Part shown: positions 17,824 through 26,521 of the stretch, one piece after another
How the letters are laid out: each line of letters starts with the position of its first letter
Position numbering within the stretch: the stretch's first letter is position 1
Origin: Amycolatopsis sp. NBC_00345
GTDB taxonomy: Bacteria; Actinomycetota; Actinomycetes; Mycobacteriales; Pseudonocardiaceae
DNA: 64,000 bases
Direction: 5' to 3'
NCBI RefSeq assembly: GCF_036116635.1
Contig: NZ_CP107995.1
Location: 5,084,001-5,148,000 of the forward strand
Program-made: the position numbers and the translations under genes
Notes under the pieces: model-generated
Told to the model about the DNA's origin: nothing
The model's input: only the letters and a program-made list of their open reading frames with translations
The model's database searches: none

Positions 17824-19092
17824 GTGATGACCGTTACCCTCGGAACGACCTCCGCCAGCAAGACCGTGGACCTGGGTCCCGCCGTCGAGCTGGTGTCGAA
17901 GGAAGAGGGCCACCGGCAGCCGCTCGCCCCGGAGTTCGTGTCCGCCGAGGACTTCTCGCCGCTCGAGGTCGCCTACGACTTCGGCCGCGTGCGCCGCGAG
18001 GACATCGAAGCCGGGCCGAACAACATCTGGCGCTACAAGAAGCTCCTGCCCGTGCCCTCGAACGTCGAGGAGATCCCCAACACCGAGCCCGGCGGCACCC
18101 GCCTCGTGCGCGCCGACCGGCTCGCGAAGGCGCTGGGCCTCAAGAGCCTGTGGGTCAAGGACGATACCGGCAACCCGACACACTCGTTCAAGGACCGCGT
18201 GGTCGCCGTCGCGCTGGCGGCCGCCCGCGAGTTCGGCTTCGAGGTGCTGGCCTGTCCGTCCACCGGCAACCTGGCCAACGCGGTCGCCGCCGCGGCCGCG
18301 CGCGCCGGCTGGCAGTCGGTGGTGCTGGTCCCGAAGACGTTGGAGCGGGCCAAGATCCTCACCACCGCGGTGTACGACGGCGCGCTGATCGCGGTGGACG
18401 GCAACTACGACGACGTCAACCGCCTCGCCACCGAGCTGGCCGCCGAGCACGCTTCGTGGGCGTTCGTGAACGTCAACGTCCGCCCCTACTACTCCGAGGG
18501 CTCGAAGACGCTCGCCTTCGAGGTCGCCGAGCAGCTCGGCTGGCGCATCCCCGAGCAGATCGTGGTCCCGATCGCCTCCGGTTCGCAGCTGACCAAGGTG
18601 GACAAGGGATTCCGCGAGCTCGGCCAGCTCGGCCTGGTGGAAGCCAGCCCGTACAAGGTGTTCGGGGCCCAGGCCACCGGCTGCTCCCCCGTCTCGGCGG
18701 CGTTCCGCGCCGGCCACGACGTGGTCCAGCCGGTGAAGCCGGACACCATCGCCCGCTCGCTCGCGATCGGCAACCCGGCCGACGGCCCGTACGTGCTCGA
18801 CGTGGTCAACCGCACCGGCGGCGCGATCGAGGACGTCAGCGACGAGGAGGTCGTGGAGGGCATCCGGCTGCTCGCGCGCACCGAGGGCATCTTCACCGAG
18901 ACCGCGGGCGGCGTCACCGTCGCCACCGCGAAGAAGCTGGTGGAGACCGGCAAGCTCGACCCCGACGCCGAGACCGTGCTGCTCATCACCGGCGACGGCC
19001 TCAAGACGCTGGACGCCGTCGAGGGCCGCATCGGCCCGAAGGCGACCGTGCCGCCGTCCGCCGCAGCGGTCAGCAAGGCACTCGGCTTCTGA
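17824..19092 (+). CDS. thrC: Threonine synthase
   Basis: 422 residues; a pyridoxal-phosphate enzyme converting O-phosphohomoserine to threonine. The PLP lysine is in NPTHSFKDRVV, and the phosphate-binding glycine loop is ACPSTGNLANAVAAAAA. Length and spacing fit the long actinobacterial threonine synthases with a rubredoxin-free N-terminus. The first codon could be GTG at 17824 or ATG at 17827; both are served by AGGAAGG. Expression is likely controlled by the SAM riboswitch in its leader. It stands apart from hom and thrB, which are not in the window. Confidence 0.96.
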   Translation: MMTVTLGTTSASKTVDLGPAVELVSKEEGHRQPLAPEFVSAEDFSPLEVAYDFGRVRREDIEAGPNNIWRYKKLLPVPSNVEEIPNTEPGGTRLVRADRLAKALGLKSLWVKDDTGNPTHSFKDRVVAVALAAAREFGFEVLACPSTGNLANAVAAAAARAGWQSVVLVPKTLERAKILTTAVYDGALIAVDGNYDDVNRLATELAAEHASWAFVNVNVRPYYSEGSKTLAFEVAEQLGWRIPEQIVVPIASGSQLTKVDKGFRELGQLGLVEASPYKVFGAQATGCSPVSAAFRAGHDVVQPVKPDTIARSLAIGNPADGPYVLDVVNRTGGAIEDVSDEEVVEGIRLLARTEGIFTETAGGVTVATAKKLVETGKLDPDAETVLLITGDGLKTLDAVEGRIGPKATVPPSAAAVSKALGF

Positions 19093-19108
19093 GCCCTTCC
19101 CCACGGCG

Positions 19109-19155
19109 GTGAAGGACTCCTTGCCTACCTTGAGAGTAGGCAAGGAGTCCTTCAC
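19109..19155. repeat. Perfect 20-bp inverted repeat after thrC
   Basis: GTGAAGGACTCCTTGCCTAC and its exact complement flank a 7-base loop CTTGAGA. It lies between convergent thrC and comEC and lacks a T-tract. It may act as a bidirectional terminator or belong to a family of intergenic palindromes, as does the 21-bp repeat near 11.1 kb. Confidence 0.88.
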
Positions 19156-19169
19156 TACAGGCGCACGAC

Positions 19170-21548
19170 CTAGCGGGGTGGCCCACGGGCCTCGCCACGG
19201 CGGGCGATCGCCGGCCCGCCCGCACCGGGCAGCACCGCGGTGTCACCGTCCACGTCGGTCCGGGTCACCAGCGCGCCCAAGGTCTTCAGCACGTCCATAG
19301 TGGACTGGCTCGGGTGGCCGTAGCTGTTGCCCGCGCCCACACTCACCAGCGCCGCCCGCGGCGCTGCCGCCGAAAGGAAGCCCGGCACCGAGAACCTCGA
19401 GCCGTGGTGCGGCACCTTCAGCACGTCGGCCCGCAGGTCCGCGCCTTCCGCCAGCAAGTCGGCCTGCGCGGCCAGTTCCACGTCTCCCGGCAGCAGCACC
19501 CGGCCCGCGGGTGTCTCCGCCCGCAGCACGACCGAGCTGTTGTTGATCATCGTGCCGTCCTGCTCCGCGGGCGAGCGCGCCGTGACGTAGCGCGGGCCGA
19601 GCACGTCGAGCGCGAGCCCCGGCCAGGACAGCCGCTGCCCCTGGCTCAGTTCCAGCAACGGCACGCCCCGGCGCGCGGCCTCGCGTGAGACCTGCTGCCA
19701 CGCCCAGCCCGGAGCGCGGCCGGGCCCGATCGCGATCGCCCCGACGGCCCGGCCCTCGAACACCGACGCCAGCCCGCCGGTGTGGTCGGCGTGCAGGTGC
19801 GACAGCACCACCAGCGGCACCCGGTCGACCCCGAGCCGCCGCAGGCATTCGTCGACCGGCCCCGGCTCGGGCCCGGTGTCGACGACCACCGCCCGCCCGG
19901 GCTCGGCGGTGGCCAGCACCAAGGCGTCGCCCTGCCCGACGTCGCACTCCACCATCGCCCAGCCCGGCGGCGGCCAGCCCGGCGCGAGCACCCGGGCCGG
20001 CACGACGGTCAGCAGCACCGCGACCAGCGCGACGGCGACCAGCAGCCGCACCCGCCGGAACCGCAGCGCGAAGACCACGACGGCCAGCAGCGCGGCCGCG
20101 CAGAGCCCGCCCCACCAGCCACCGGGCCAGGCGAGCACGGCCCCCGGCGCGCGGGCGCCGTGCCGGGCCACGGTGATCAGCCAGCGCGCCTCGGGATCGG
20201 CCAGGTGGACCAGCAGGCGCCCGGCGCCGGGCCACCACGGGCCGACGACGGTGGCCAGCACGCCGAGCACCGTCACCGGCGCCACGACCGGCGCGGCCAG
20301 CACGTTCGTGATCACCGAGACCAGGCTCACCGTGCCCGCCATGCCCGCGATCACGGGCGCCGTGACGACAAACGCCGCGAGCGGCACCGCGAGCCCCTCC
20401 GCGTACCCGGGCGGAATTCCCCGGCGTACCAAGGAATCCGCCCAGCGTGGCGCGAGCAGAACCAGCCCGGCCGTGGCCAGCGCCGAAAGCGCGAACCCGA
20501 AGTCCGTCGCCATCGCCGGGTCCCACGCCACGAGCAGGCACACCGCGAAGGCGAGCGCGGGCAGGGCGGACCCTCGCCGTCCGAGTGCCAGCGCGAGCAG
20601 CCCGACCCCGCCCATCAGCCCGGCCCGCAGCACACTCGGCGCCGGGCCGACGAGCACGAGGAAACCGAGCAGGCACGAGCCCGCCGCGACCGCCGACAGC
20701 CGCGGGCCGGCACGCAGCAGGCGGAACAGCAAGAGGACCGCGCCGCAGACCACGGCGACGTTTCCGCCGCTCACCGCCATCAAGTGGGTGAGCCCGGACT
20801 CCTTGAACTCGCGCTCGACCTGTTGCGGCAGCGCGGTCGTGTCGCCCAGCACCAGGCCTGGCAGCAGGCCGGCGGGCTCGTCCGGGAGCACCGTGCACAG
20901 CCGGTGCAGCCCGGACCGCAGCGCCGCGGCCGCGCGTTGCCACCACGGCGCTTCGCCGATGCCGGCCGGAGCGTCGCGCACGAACAGCACCGCCACCGTC
21001 AGGTCGCCGCCGCGCGCCGGGGCCAGCCGGCCGGACGCCGTCACTTCCTGGCCGGGCAACAACTCCGCCCACCCGGCGGCGGGGGCGAGCAGTTGCACCT
21101 GCCCGGTGGACGCGGCCGGCTGACCGTCCACTGTGGCCGATCGCACCCCGGTTTCGACGACCACGGACCGCGTTCCTGCCTGCTGGTCGGCGTATCCCGC
21201 GCTGTGGATCGGCCGCGGCCGCTCGGTGACCTCCACGCGCAGGACGGCGGCCCGCCCCTGCTGCGCCGCCGTCCCCAAGGCGTCCTGCTCGACGGCCCGG
21301 ATCCGCAGCGCACCAGGGCCGGCCACGACCAGCCCGAGCAGCAAGAGCGCACCCGCAGCCCCCAGCCAGCGTGCCCGGCCACGCACCAGCAGCACCACCG
21401 ACAGGACCACCGCCACCGAGCCGGCCACGAGCGCGGCCCACCAGCCCAGCCGCAGCCCGGCGAGCGTTCCGCCCCAGGCGGCCACCGCGGCCGGGACCAG
21501 GCGGAAGTCCTGGCTGCGCCACGCCGGGACGACGTCGGTCTCGGTCAT
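19170..21548 (-). CDS. comEC: ComEC/Rec2-type DNA uptake channel
   Basis: 792 residues. It has an N-terminal membrane and OB-fold-like region (DUF4131), then a central Competence domain of about eight helices containing LTHLMAVSGGNVAVVCG, and a C-terminal metallo-beta-lactamase domain with VECDVGQGDALVL, LSHLHADHTGG and VLKVPHHGS. This is the full family layout. The protein would form the inner-membrane channel for single-stranded DNA, with a nuclease-like domain outside. The start overlaps the comEA stop by ATGA. Natural competence is rarely shown in this group, so the physiological use is open. Confidence 0.95.
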   Translation of the reverse strand: MTETDVVPAWRSQDFRLVPAAVAAWGGTLAGLRLGWWAALVAGSVAVVLSVVLLVRGRARWLGAAGALLLLGLVVAGPGALRIRAVEQDALGTAAQQGRAAVLRVEVTERPRPIHSAGYADQQAGTRSVVVETGVRSATVDGQPAASTGQVQLLAPAAGWAELLPGQEVTASGRLAPARGGDLTVAVLFVRDAPAGIGEAPWWQRAAAALRSGLHRLCTVLPDEPAGLLPGLVLGDTTALPQQVEREFKESGLTHLMAVSGGNVAVVCGAVLLLFRLLRAGPRLSAVAAGSCLLGFLVLVGPAPSVLRAGLMGGVGLLALALGRRGSALPALAFAVCLLVAWDPAMATDFGFALSALATAGLVLLAPRWADSLVRRGIPPGYAEGLAVPLAAFVVTAPVIAGMAGTVSLVSVITNVLAAPVVAPVTVLGVLATVVGPWWPGAGRLLVHLADPEARWLITVARHGARAPGAVLAWPGGWWGGLCAAALLAVVVFALRFRRVRLLVAVALVAVLLTVVPARVLAPGWPPPGWAMVECDVGQGDALVLATAEPGRAVVVDTGPEPGPVDECLRRLGVDRVPLVVLSHLHADHTGGLASVFEGRAVGAIAIGPGRAPGWAWQQVSREAARRGVPLLELSQGQRLSWPGLALDVLGPRYVTARSPAEQDGTMINNSSVVLRAETPAGRVLLPGDVELAAQADLLAEGADLRADVLKVPHHGSRFSVPGFLSAAAPRAALVSVGAGNSYGHPSQSTMDVLKTLGALVTRTDVDGDTAVLPGAGGPAIARRGEARGPPR

Positions 21549-22312
21549 CCGACGCTCACCTGCTCGCGCAGCTTGTCGAACTTGCTGGAGCCGATGCCGT
21601 CGACGTCGCGGAGCTGCTCGACGCTGGTGAAGCCACCGTGCTGGGTGCGCCAGTCGATGATGCGCTGGGCCGTGACTTCGCCGACGCCGGGCAGGGTGTC
21701 GAGCTGCTCGGGGGTGGCCGAGTTGAGGTCGACCTTCCCGGGTGGCGCGCCGGCCCCGGCCGGGGCCGACTGGCCGGTCACCGTCACGCCGACCGCCAGT
21801 TGCTCGCCGTCAGTGAGCTTGCGGGCCAGGTTGAGGCCGGTCAGGTCGGTGCCCGGAGCCGCGCCGCCCGCCGCGCGCAGGGCGTCGTCGACCCGCGAGC
21901 CGGACGGGACCGTGATGAGCCCGGGCGTGCGCACCTGGCCGACCACGCTGATCACGAGCTTCCCGGAGCTGGGCGCCGCGGCCGAAACCTGCGCGCGGGC
22001 GCTCGGCAGCGGCGGCGGTGCCTCCGCCGCCGGCGCCCTGCCCCCGAAGATCGCGACCCCGGCCAGTATCACCGTCACGACGGCGGCGAACACCGCCGCG
22101 ACGAGGACCCAGCGGCGGCCGAGCGGGCCGGGCGGGCCGGGCAGGACCCGCGAGCCGGGCCGGCCGGGGAGGGAGGTCCCGGCCGGCAGCCAGCGTCGCA
22201 CGAGCCGGCCACCGGGCCCGACCGTCGTCGGGCCCGCGGCCAGCTGGTCGGCCAGCCAGGCGAGCCTGGCGTTGACGGGGGAGCCCGGGTCCCGGGCGGT
22301 CTGCTCGAACAC
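21545..22312 (-). CDS. comEA: ComEA-type helix-hairpin-helix DNA-binding protein
   Basis: 255 residues. A Pro/Arg-rich N-terminus precedes one membrane helix (about residues 70-90), then an SLBB-like domain (LVISVVGQVRTPGLITVPSGSRVDDAL) and a C-terminal pair of helix-hairpin-helix motifs (LDTLPGVGEVTAQRIIDWR and LRDVDGIGSSKFDKL). It would sit on the outer face of the membrane and hand double-stranded DNA to ComEC. Its stop overlaps the comEC start. Confidence 0.94.
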   Translation of the reverse strand: MFEQTARDPGSPVNARLAWLADQLAAGPTTVGPGGRLVRRWLPAGTSLPGRPGSRVLPGPPGPLGRRWVLVAAVFAAVVTVILAGVAIFGGRAPAAEAPPPLPSARAQVSAAAPSSGKLVISVVGQVRTPGLITVPSGSRVDDALRAAGGAAPGTDLTGLNLARKLTDGEQLAVGVTVTGQSAPAGAGAPPGKVDLNSATPEQLDTLPGVGEVTAQRIIDWRTQHGGFTSVEQLRDVDGIGSSKFDKLREQVSVG

Positions 22313-22532
22313 ACGATCGACGCTAGGGCGGGGGTGGTGGGTGCGCGAGGTCGGGTCGGCGGGTCTGTGGACAACCGGTCTCTTGGGGACAACTGGCCCC
22401 GGGGTGGGCGTCCGGCCGCCGTTTTCGTCGGTGTGGGGTGGGAGACTGGCCGGTCAGGACCCGTCCGCCCGCGACGGGTTTCCGCACCGACGCGGATTCC
22501 GGCCGGTGCCGGGCCGGCGGAAGGACCACGTC

Positions 22533-22919
22533 ATGACCACCGACGAACAGCGGATCCGCACTCTCGTCGAGAGCTGGGCCGAAGCCGTCCACGCGGGCGA
22601 CCTCCCCGGCGTCCTCCGGGACCACGCCGGCGACCTCGTGATGTTCGACGTCCCGCCGCCGCAGGAAGGCGTTCGCGGGATCGACGCCTACTCCGCGACC
22701 TGGCCGCCGTTCTTCGAGTGGCAGCGGGGAGCGTCGTTCGAAATCCTGGAGCTCGAGGTCACGGCGGGCAACGATGTGGCGTTCGCCTGGGCGCTCCTGC
22801 GCTGCGGCACCCCGCAGGACCCGCCCGGCGACCGGCTGCGGCTGACGCTCGGGCTGCGCAAGGAAGAGGGCCGCTGGCTGGTGACGCACGAGCACCACTC
22901 GTTCCCGCACACCGACTGA
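22533..22919 (+). CDS. SnoaL-like (NTF2-fold) protein
   Basis: A 128-residue NTF2-like cone fold. The start TDEQRIRTLVESWAEAVHAGDLPGVLRDH and the closing WLVTHEHHSFPH are typical of the SnoaL/ketosteroid isomerase-like group (DUF4440/SgcJ). Members act as isomerases, cyclases or small-molecule binders. The plus-strand gene stands alone inside the minus-strand backbone, so it is probably a recent accessory insertion. Confidence 0.82.
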   Translation: MTTDEQRIRTLVESWAEAVHAGDLPGVLRDHAGDLVMFDVPPPQEGVRGIDAYSATWPPFFEWQRGASFEILELEVTAGNDVAFAWALLRCGTPQDPPGDRLRLTLGLRKEEGRWLVTHEHHSFPHTD

Positions 22920-22943
22920 GAACCGTCCCAAAAGCAAGCGCGG

Positions 22944-23792
22944 CTAAGGCGCCCGCTGCACCACCACGCCGAGCACTCCCGGCCCGGTGTGCGCGCCGAT
23001 CACCGCGCCGAGCTCCGAGACGACGCAGCCGCCCGAGCAGCCCGGGATCTTCTCCTCCAGGCGGTTCGCCAGCTCGACGGCGCGTTCCGGCGAAGCGAGG
23101 TGGTGCACGGCCAGTTCGACCGGCCCGTCGCCCGCGGCCTGGACGGCCAGCTCCACCAGGCGGCCCATCGCCCGGTTCATCGTGCGCACCTTCTCCAGCG
23201 GCAGGATGCGGCCGCCGGCCATGTGCAGCACCGGTTTCACCGCCAGCGCAGTGCCCAGCAGCGCCGCCGCCGGCCCGATCCGGCCGCCGCGGCGCAGGTG
23301 TTCGAGGGTTTCGACGACGAACAACGTCGACGAGCGCTGGGCCGCCTCGACCGCCGCCGCTTCGACCTCGGCCGGGGAGCCACCGCCGGCGGCCACGACA
23401 GCGGCGTGCAGGGCGGCGAAGCCCAGGCCCATCGCCGTGGTCCGCGAGTCGACCACGCGCACGCGGTCCTGGCCGACCTCCTGCGCCGCCAGCACCGCAG
23501 CCTCCCACGTGCCCGACAGCTCACGCGAGAGGTGCACGGACACCACGGAGCCGGCGCCCGCGGCCAGCGCCGCCCGGAACTCGGTGACGAACTCGGCGGG
23601 CGTCGGCCTCGACGTGGTGACGATCTTGCGCTCCCCCAGCGCCTCCGCGAGCGCCGCGGAGCTCATTTCCTTGCCATCGAGGGAAACCACGCCGTCGACG
23701 AGGACGTGCAGGGGCACCACCCGCACCGCGTGCCGCTCGGCGAAGCCCTCGGGCAGGTGGGCGGTGGAGTCCGTGACCACGGCGACCGACAC
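22944..23792 (-). CDS. DegV-family fatty-acid-binding protein
   Basis: 282 residues. The start MSVAVVTDSTAHLPEG and the following TSRPTPAEF and SVHLSRELSGTWEAA are the DegV signatures; the Ser/Thr in TSRPTP and SxxxSGT bind a fatty-acid carboxylate. In firmicutes the homologue FakB presents fatty acids to the FakA kinase; no FakA is in this window. Its place beside octT and gpgP is conserved in mycobacteria. Confidence 0.93.
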   Translation of the reverse strand: MSVAVVTDSTAHLPEGFAERHAVRVVPLHVLVDGVVSLDGKEMSSAALAEALGERKIVTTSRPTPAEFVTEFRAALAAGAGSVVSVHLSRELSGTWEAAVLAAQEVGQDRVRVVDSRTTAMGLGFAALHAAVVAAGGGSPAEVEAAAVEAAQRSSTLFVVETLEHLRRGGRIGPAAALLGTALAVKPVLHMAGGRILPLEKVRTMNRAMGRLVELAVQAAGDGPVELAVHHLASPERAVELANRLEEKIPGCSGGCVVSELGAVIGAHTGPGVLGVVVQRAP

Positions 23793-23796
23793 GCCG

Positions 23797-24519
23797 TCAG
23801 CCTACGTCGCTCAGCGCCGGTGCCATCAGCTTCGCCATCGCTGCGCCGACCGCCGCGTGACCGGCCCAGCCCCAGTGCATGCCGTCCGGGTTTCCCGCGC
23901 CGCTCAACACGTGCTCGCCGACGACACCGGCCAGATCGAGCAGTGGGACGTCGGCGCGCGCGGCCCATGAAGCCATCGCCGCGGCCGCGCCCGGGCGCGC
24001 GGTGTGTACGCCGCCGTACGCGGCAGCGCGGTGTACTGACGGCAGCATCCCGAAGACCGGCAGCTCCGGCCGCAGCGCACGCAACGCGGCCACAGCCTGG
24101 TCGAGATAGTCCACCGTCAGCTTCGCGGGCAGGACCGCCGGACGACCGCGCAGCGCGACCGAAAGTTTCGGCTGCGCGGCGAGATAGGCGCCTCGGACGA
24201 CCCGGCGCACGCCGTCCGGCCGCAGGTAGCGCAGCCCCGTGCGCAGGTAGGTCGGCAGCGGCGACGGCAGGGTGTCCATGCTCCCGATCGCGAGCACGAC
24301 GGCGTCGACGTGGTGCAGGTCGGCCCACACGCGCGGGTCTCCGGTCAGCGACCACCACACGTCGCGGGCGGTCCAGCCGATGCCCGCGACGAGGTCCGCG
24401 CGCCCGCCCAGATCGGCGGCGGCGACGTTCGGCCACAGGCGCGGTTCGTCCGCGGGACAAGGCCCCTCGGGACCGTGGAAGCTCAGCGAGTCGCCGAAGA
24501 CGAGCAGGTGTGGCGCCAT
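23797..24519 (-). CDS. octT: SGNH hydrolase-fold diglucosylglycerate octanoyltransferase
   Basis: 240 residues. The SGNH signature is HLLVFGDSLSFHG with the catalytic Ser in GDSL, the Gly block in GIGWTARDVWW, the Asn-equivalent region in VVLAIGSMDTL, and the catalytic Asp-His in NPDGMHWGWAGH. The order degV-octT-gpgP-rsfS-nadD equals that around OctT (Rv2418c) in M. tuberculosis, which octanoylates diglucosylglycerate early in methylglucose lipopolysaccharide synthesis. The function rests on fold plus synteny. It ends four bases before degV begins. Confidence 0.85.
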   Translation of the reverse strand: MAPHLLVFGDSLSFHGPEGPCPADEPRLWPNVAAADLGGRADLVAGIGWTARDVWWSLTGDPRVWADLHHVDAVVLAIGSMDTLPSPLPTYLRTGLRYLRPDGVRRVVRGAYLAAQPKLSVALRGRPAVLPAKLTVDYLDQAVAALRALRPELPVFGMLPSVHRAAAYGGVHTARPGAAAAMASWAARADVPLLDLAGVVGEHVLSGAGNPDGMHWGWAGHAAVGAAMAKLMAPALSDVG

Positions 24520-24522
24520 CGA

Positions 24523-25137
24523 TCAGCCGGTGATGCCCGCGTTGTACGCGTGCAGCCGCCACTTCCCGTCGCGGCGGCCGAGCTCCACCCAATGGCAGTT
24601 CATGATCCCGCCCAGCGACGGCCAGATCTCGACCGGCAGGCCGAGCAGCTTCGCCGTGAGCGCGACGATCAGCCCGCCGTGCGAGGCGAGCAGCACGGCG
24701 TCGCCGACGTCGGAGTTGGGCTGCAGCAGGTCGTTGACGACCTCGCCCGCGCGCCCGGCGACGTCCACTCGCGACTCCCCGCCGGGCGGCGCCCAGGAAG
24801 CGTCGGTGCGCCAGCGGTCGCGCTCACCGGGGTAGGCGGCGTCGACCTCGGCGCCGGTCATGCCCTGCCACTCGCCCAGGTGCGTCTCGCGCAGGCGCTT
24901 GTCGATGCGCAGCGGGACGCCGACGGCCTCGGTCAGCACGGTGGCGGTGTCGGTGGCGCGGCGGAGGTCCGACGCGATCACCAGGTCCGGGGAGAACCGC
25001 GCGAGCGCGGGGACGGCGAACCGCGCCTGGTTCCAGCCGACCGGGGTCAGCGCGGAGTCCAGGTGCCCCTGCATGCGGCCGGCGGCGTTGTAGTCGGTCT
25101 CGCCGTGGCGCCAGAGGAGCAGCCGTCGCGGGCTCAC
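24523..25137 (-). CDS. gpgP: Glucosyl-3-phosphoglycerate phosphatase (histidine phosphatase superfamily)
   Basis: 204 residues from a GTG that overlaps the rsfS stop. The catalytic LLLWRHGETDYN (phospho-His motif RHG), the second arginine in ASDLRRATDTA, Glu in ETHLGEWQGM and the second His in LLASHGGLIVAL are all present. This matches histidine phosphatases. Position next to octT and rsfS identifies it as GpgP, which dephosphorylates glucosyl-3-phosphoglycerate to glucosylglycerate for methylglucose lipopolysaccharide. Annotation as a phosphoglycerate mutase would be a family-level error. Confidence 0.9.
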   Translation of the reverse strand: MSPRRLLLWRHGETDYNAAGRMQGHLDSALTPVGWNQARFAVPALARFSPDLVIASDLRRATDTATVLTEAVGVPLRIDKRLRETHLGEWQGMTGAEVDAAYPGERDRWRTDASWAPPGGESRVDVAGRAGEVVNDLLQPNSDVGDAVLLASHGGLIVALTAKLLGLPVEIWPSLGGIMNCHWVELGRRDGKWRLHAYNAGITG

Positions 25138-25544
25138 GCGTCCAGGCCGTCCGCGTCGTCGTCGGCCTCGTCGGCCGGGGGCTGGTCGAGCCCCTCGACC
25201 TCGATGCGCGGGCAGTCCTTCCACAGCCGCTCCAGGCCGTAGAACGAGCGCTCTTCCTGGTGCTGGACGTGCACGACCACGTCGACGTAGTCGAGCAGGA
25301 CCCAGCGGCCCTCGCGGGCGCCTTCACGGCGGACCGGCTTGTGCCCGCCGATCCGCAGCTGCTCCTCGACGTTGTCGACGATCGCGCCGACCTGGCGTTC
25401 GTTGGCCGCGGACGCGATCACGAAGGCGTCGGTGATCACGAGCTGGTCGGACACGTCCAGCACGACGACGTCGCTGGCCTTCTTGTCGGCCGCCGCGCGT
25501 GCGGCCGCCACGGCCAGCTCTCGTGCCTGGGACGTCGCTGCCAC
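25134..25544 (-). CDS. rsfS: Ribosomal silencing factor RsfS
   Basis: 136 residues. The conserved core DVVVLDVSDQLVITDAFVIASA, NERQVGAIVDNV and GRWVLLDYVDVVVHVQ matches RsfS, which binds ribosomal protein L14 and blocks subunit joining in starvation. The C-terminal 25 residues are acidic and unconserved. It starts at GTG with GAAGGAGC seven bases upstream. It is part of the nadD-rsfS-gpgP run. Confidence 0.95.
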   Translation of the reverse strand: MAATSQARELAVAAARAAADKKASDVVVLDVSDQLVITDAFVIASAANERQVGAIVDNVEEQLRIGGHKPVRREGAREGRWVLLDYVDVVVHVQHQEERSFYGLERLWKDCPRIEVEGLDQPPADEADDDADGLDA

Positions 25545-25598
25545 GGTGCTCCTTCAGGGTTCGGGGTTCGCCCGACGAGGGTACCCGTGCCCCTCAGG

Positions 25599-26198
25599 TC
25601 ACTCACCCTGGTCCTTGCGGTAGAGGTCCTTCTTGGCGATGTAACGCACCACGCCGTCGGGCACGAGGTACCAGACGGGCTCGCCGTTCTCCACCCGTTC
25701 GCGGCACGCGGTGGACGAGATCGCCATGGCCGTCACCTCGACGAGGCTGACCTTCCCGCTGGGCAGATGGCGGGAGTTGAGCCGGTAGCCGGGCCGTGTG
25801 ACGCCGATGAAGTGCGCGAAGTCGAACAGCTCGTCGGCCTTGTGCCAGGTCAGGATCTGCTCCAGCGCGTCGGCGCCGGTGATGAAGAAGAGCTGGTCGT
25901 CCGGGTACTCCTCGTGCAGGTCCCGGAGCGTGTCCACGGTGTAGGTCCGGCCGCTGCGGTCGATGTCGACGCGGCTGACGGAGAACACCGGGTTGGACGC
26001 GGTGGCGATCACCGTCATCAGGTACCGGTCCTCGGCGCGGGTGATGCGGCGCGCGGTCTTCTGCCAGGGCTGACCGGTCGGCACGAAGATGACCTCGTCC
26101 AGCGCGAAGCGCGACTGGACCTCACTGGCCGCGACGAGGTGGCCGTGGTGCACAGGGTCGAACGTGCCGCCCATGACCCCGATGCGGCGTGGTGACAT
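25599..26198 (-). CDS. nadD: Nicotinate-nucleotide adenylyltransferase
   Basis: 199 residues. The nucleotidyltransferase motif GGTFDPVHHGHL near the start and the late SSTACRERV segment (ISSTxxR motif) are intact. The enzyme makes deamido-NAD from nicotinate mononucleotide and ATP. A TAGGCT box eight bases upstream of the ATG and the lack of a ribosome binding site suggest leaderless translation. It is the first gene of the nadD-rsfS-gpgP-octT-degV run. Confidence 0.96.
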   Translation of the reverse strand: MSPRRIGVMGGTFDPVHHGHLVAASEVQSRFALDEVIFVPTGQPWQKTARRITRAEDRYLMTVIATASNPVFSVSRVDIDRSGRTYTVDTLRDLHEEYPDDQLFFITGADALEQILTWHKADELFDFAHFIGVTRPGYRLNSRHLPSGKVSLVEVTAMAISSTACRERVENGEPVWYLVPDGVVRYIAKKDLYRKDQGE

Positions 26199-26521
26199 AG
26201 CGCGTGAGCCTATACGCGCGGGCGCGCGGGGGCCTGCCGCTCGGCTGCGATGTCCGTAACGCGATGCACGGCCCGGCCTCCCCGCTCCCCGGAGAAAGCC
26301 GGCCGCGCACCGCACCCGGCGGTCAAGGGGGTCCATCGCCGGGCAACCCGTCGCCTCCCCCGAGAGGGACCGGTCGCCCGGGAGAGTCACGAACCCGGGC
26401 GGCCTTACGCGGGTCTTGATGGTGATTGAAGTCACAATACGGTGAGTTCCCGGGTGTGAACGGTCCGTTCACGACACCGTCGGTTCCCGGTCTGTCGGGG
26501 TGATGGGGTAGACCGGGGGGC
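26199..26521. other. Divergent intergenic region between nadD and recQ
   Basis: No gene is seen in these 323 bases. At the left end is TAGGCT (26207-26212, minus strand) for nadD and at the right end TAGACC (26509-26514) for recQ. A 7-3-7 palindrome, GTGAACG-GTC-CGTTCAC, at 26456-26472 may be a regulator site. The middle is GC-rich with short self-complementary stretches but no recognised riboswitch. Confidence 0.6.
26509..26514 (+). promoter_or_regulatory. Leaderless -10 (TAGACC) for recQ
   Basis: TAGACC ends seven bases before the GTG start; the intervening sequence GGGGGGC provides no separate spaced ribosome binding site. Confidence 0.55.

Noticed and set aside
26456..26472. GTGAACG-GTC-CGTTCAC palindrome as a LexA (SOS) box before recQ
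   Set aside because: Actinobacterial LexA sites have GAAC-N4-GTTC; here the spacing is N5, so it is kept only as an unassigned palindrome.
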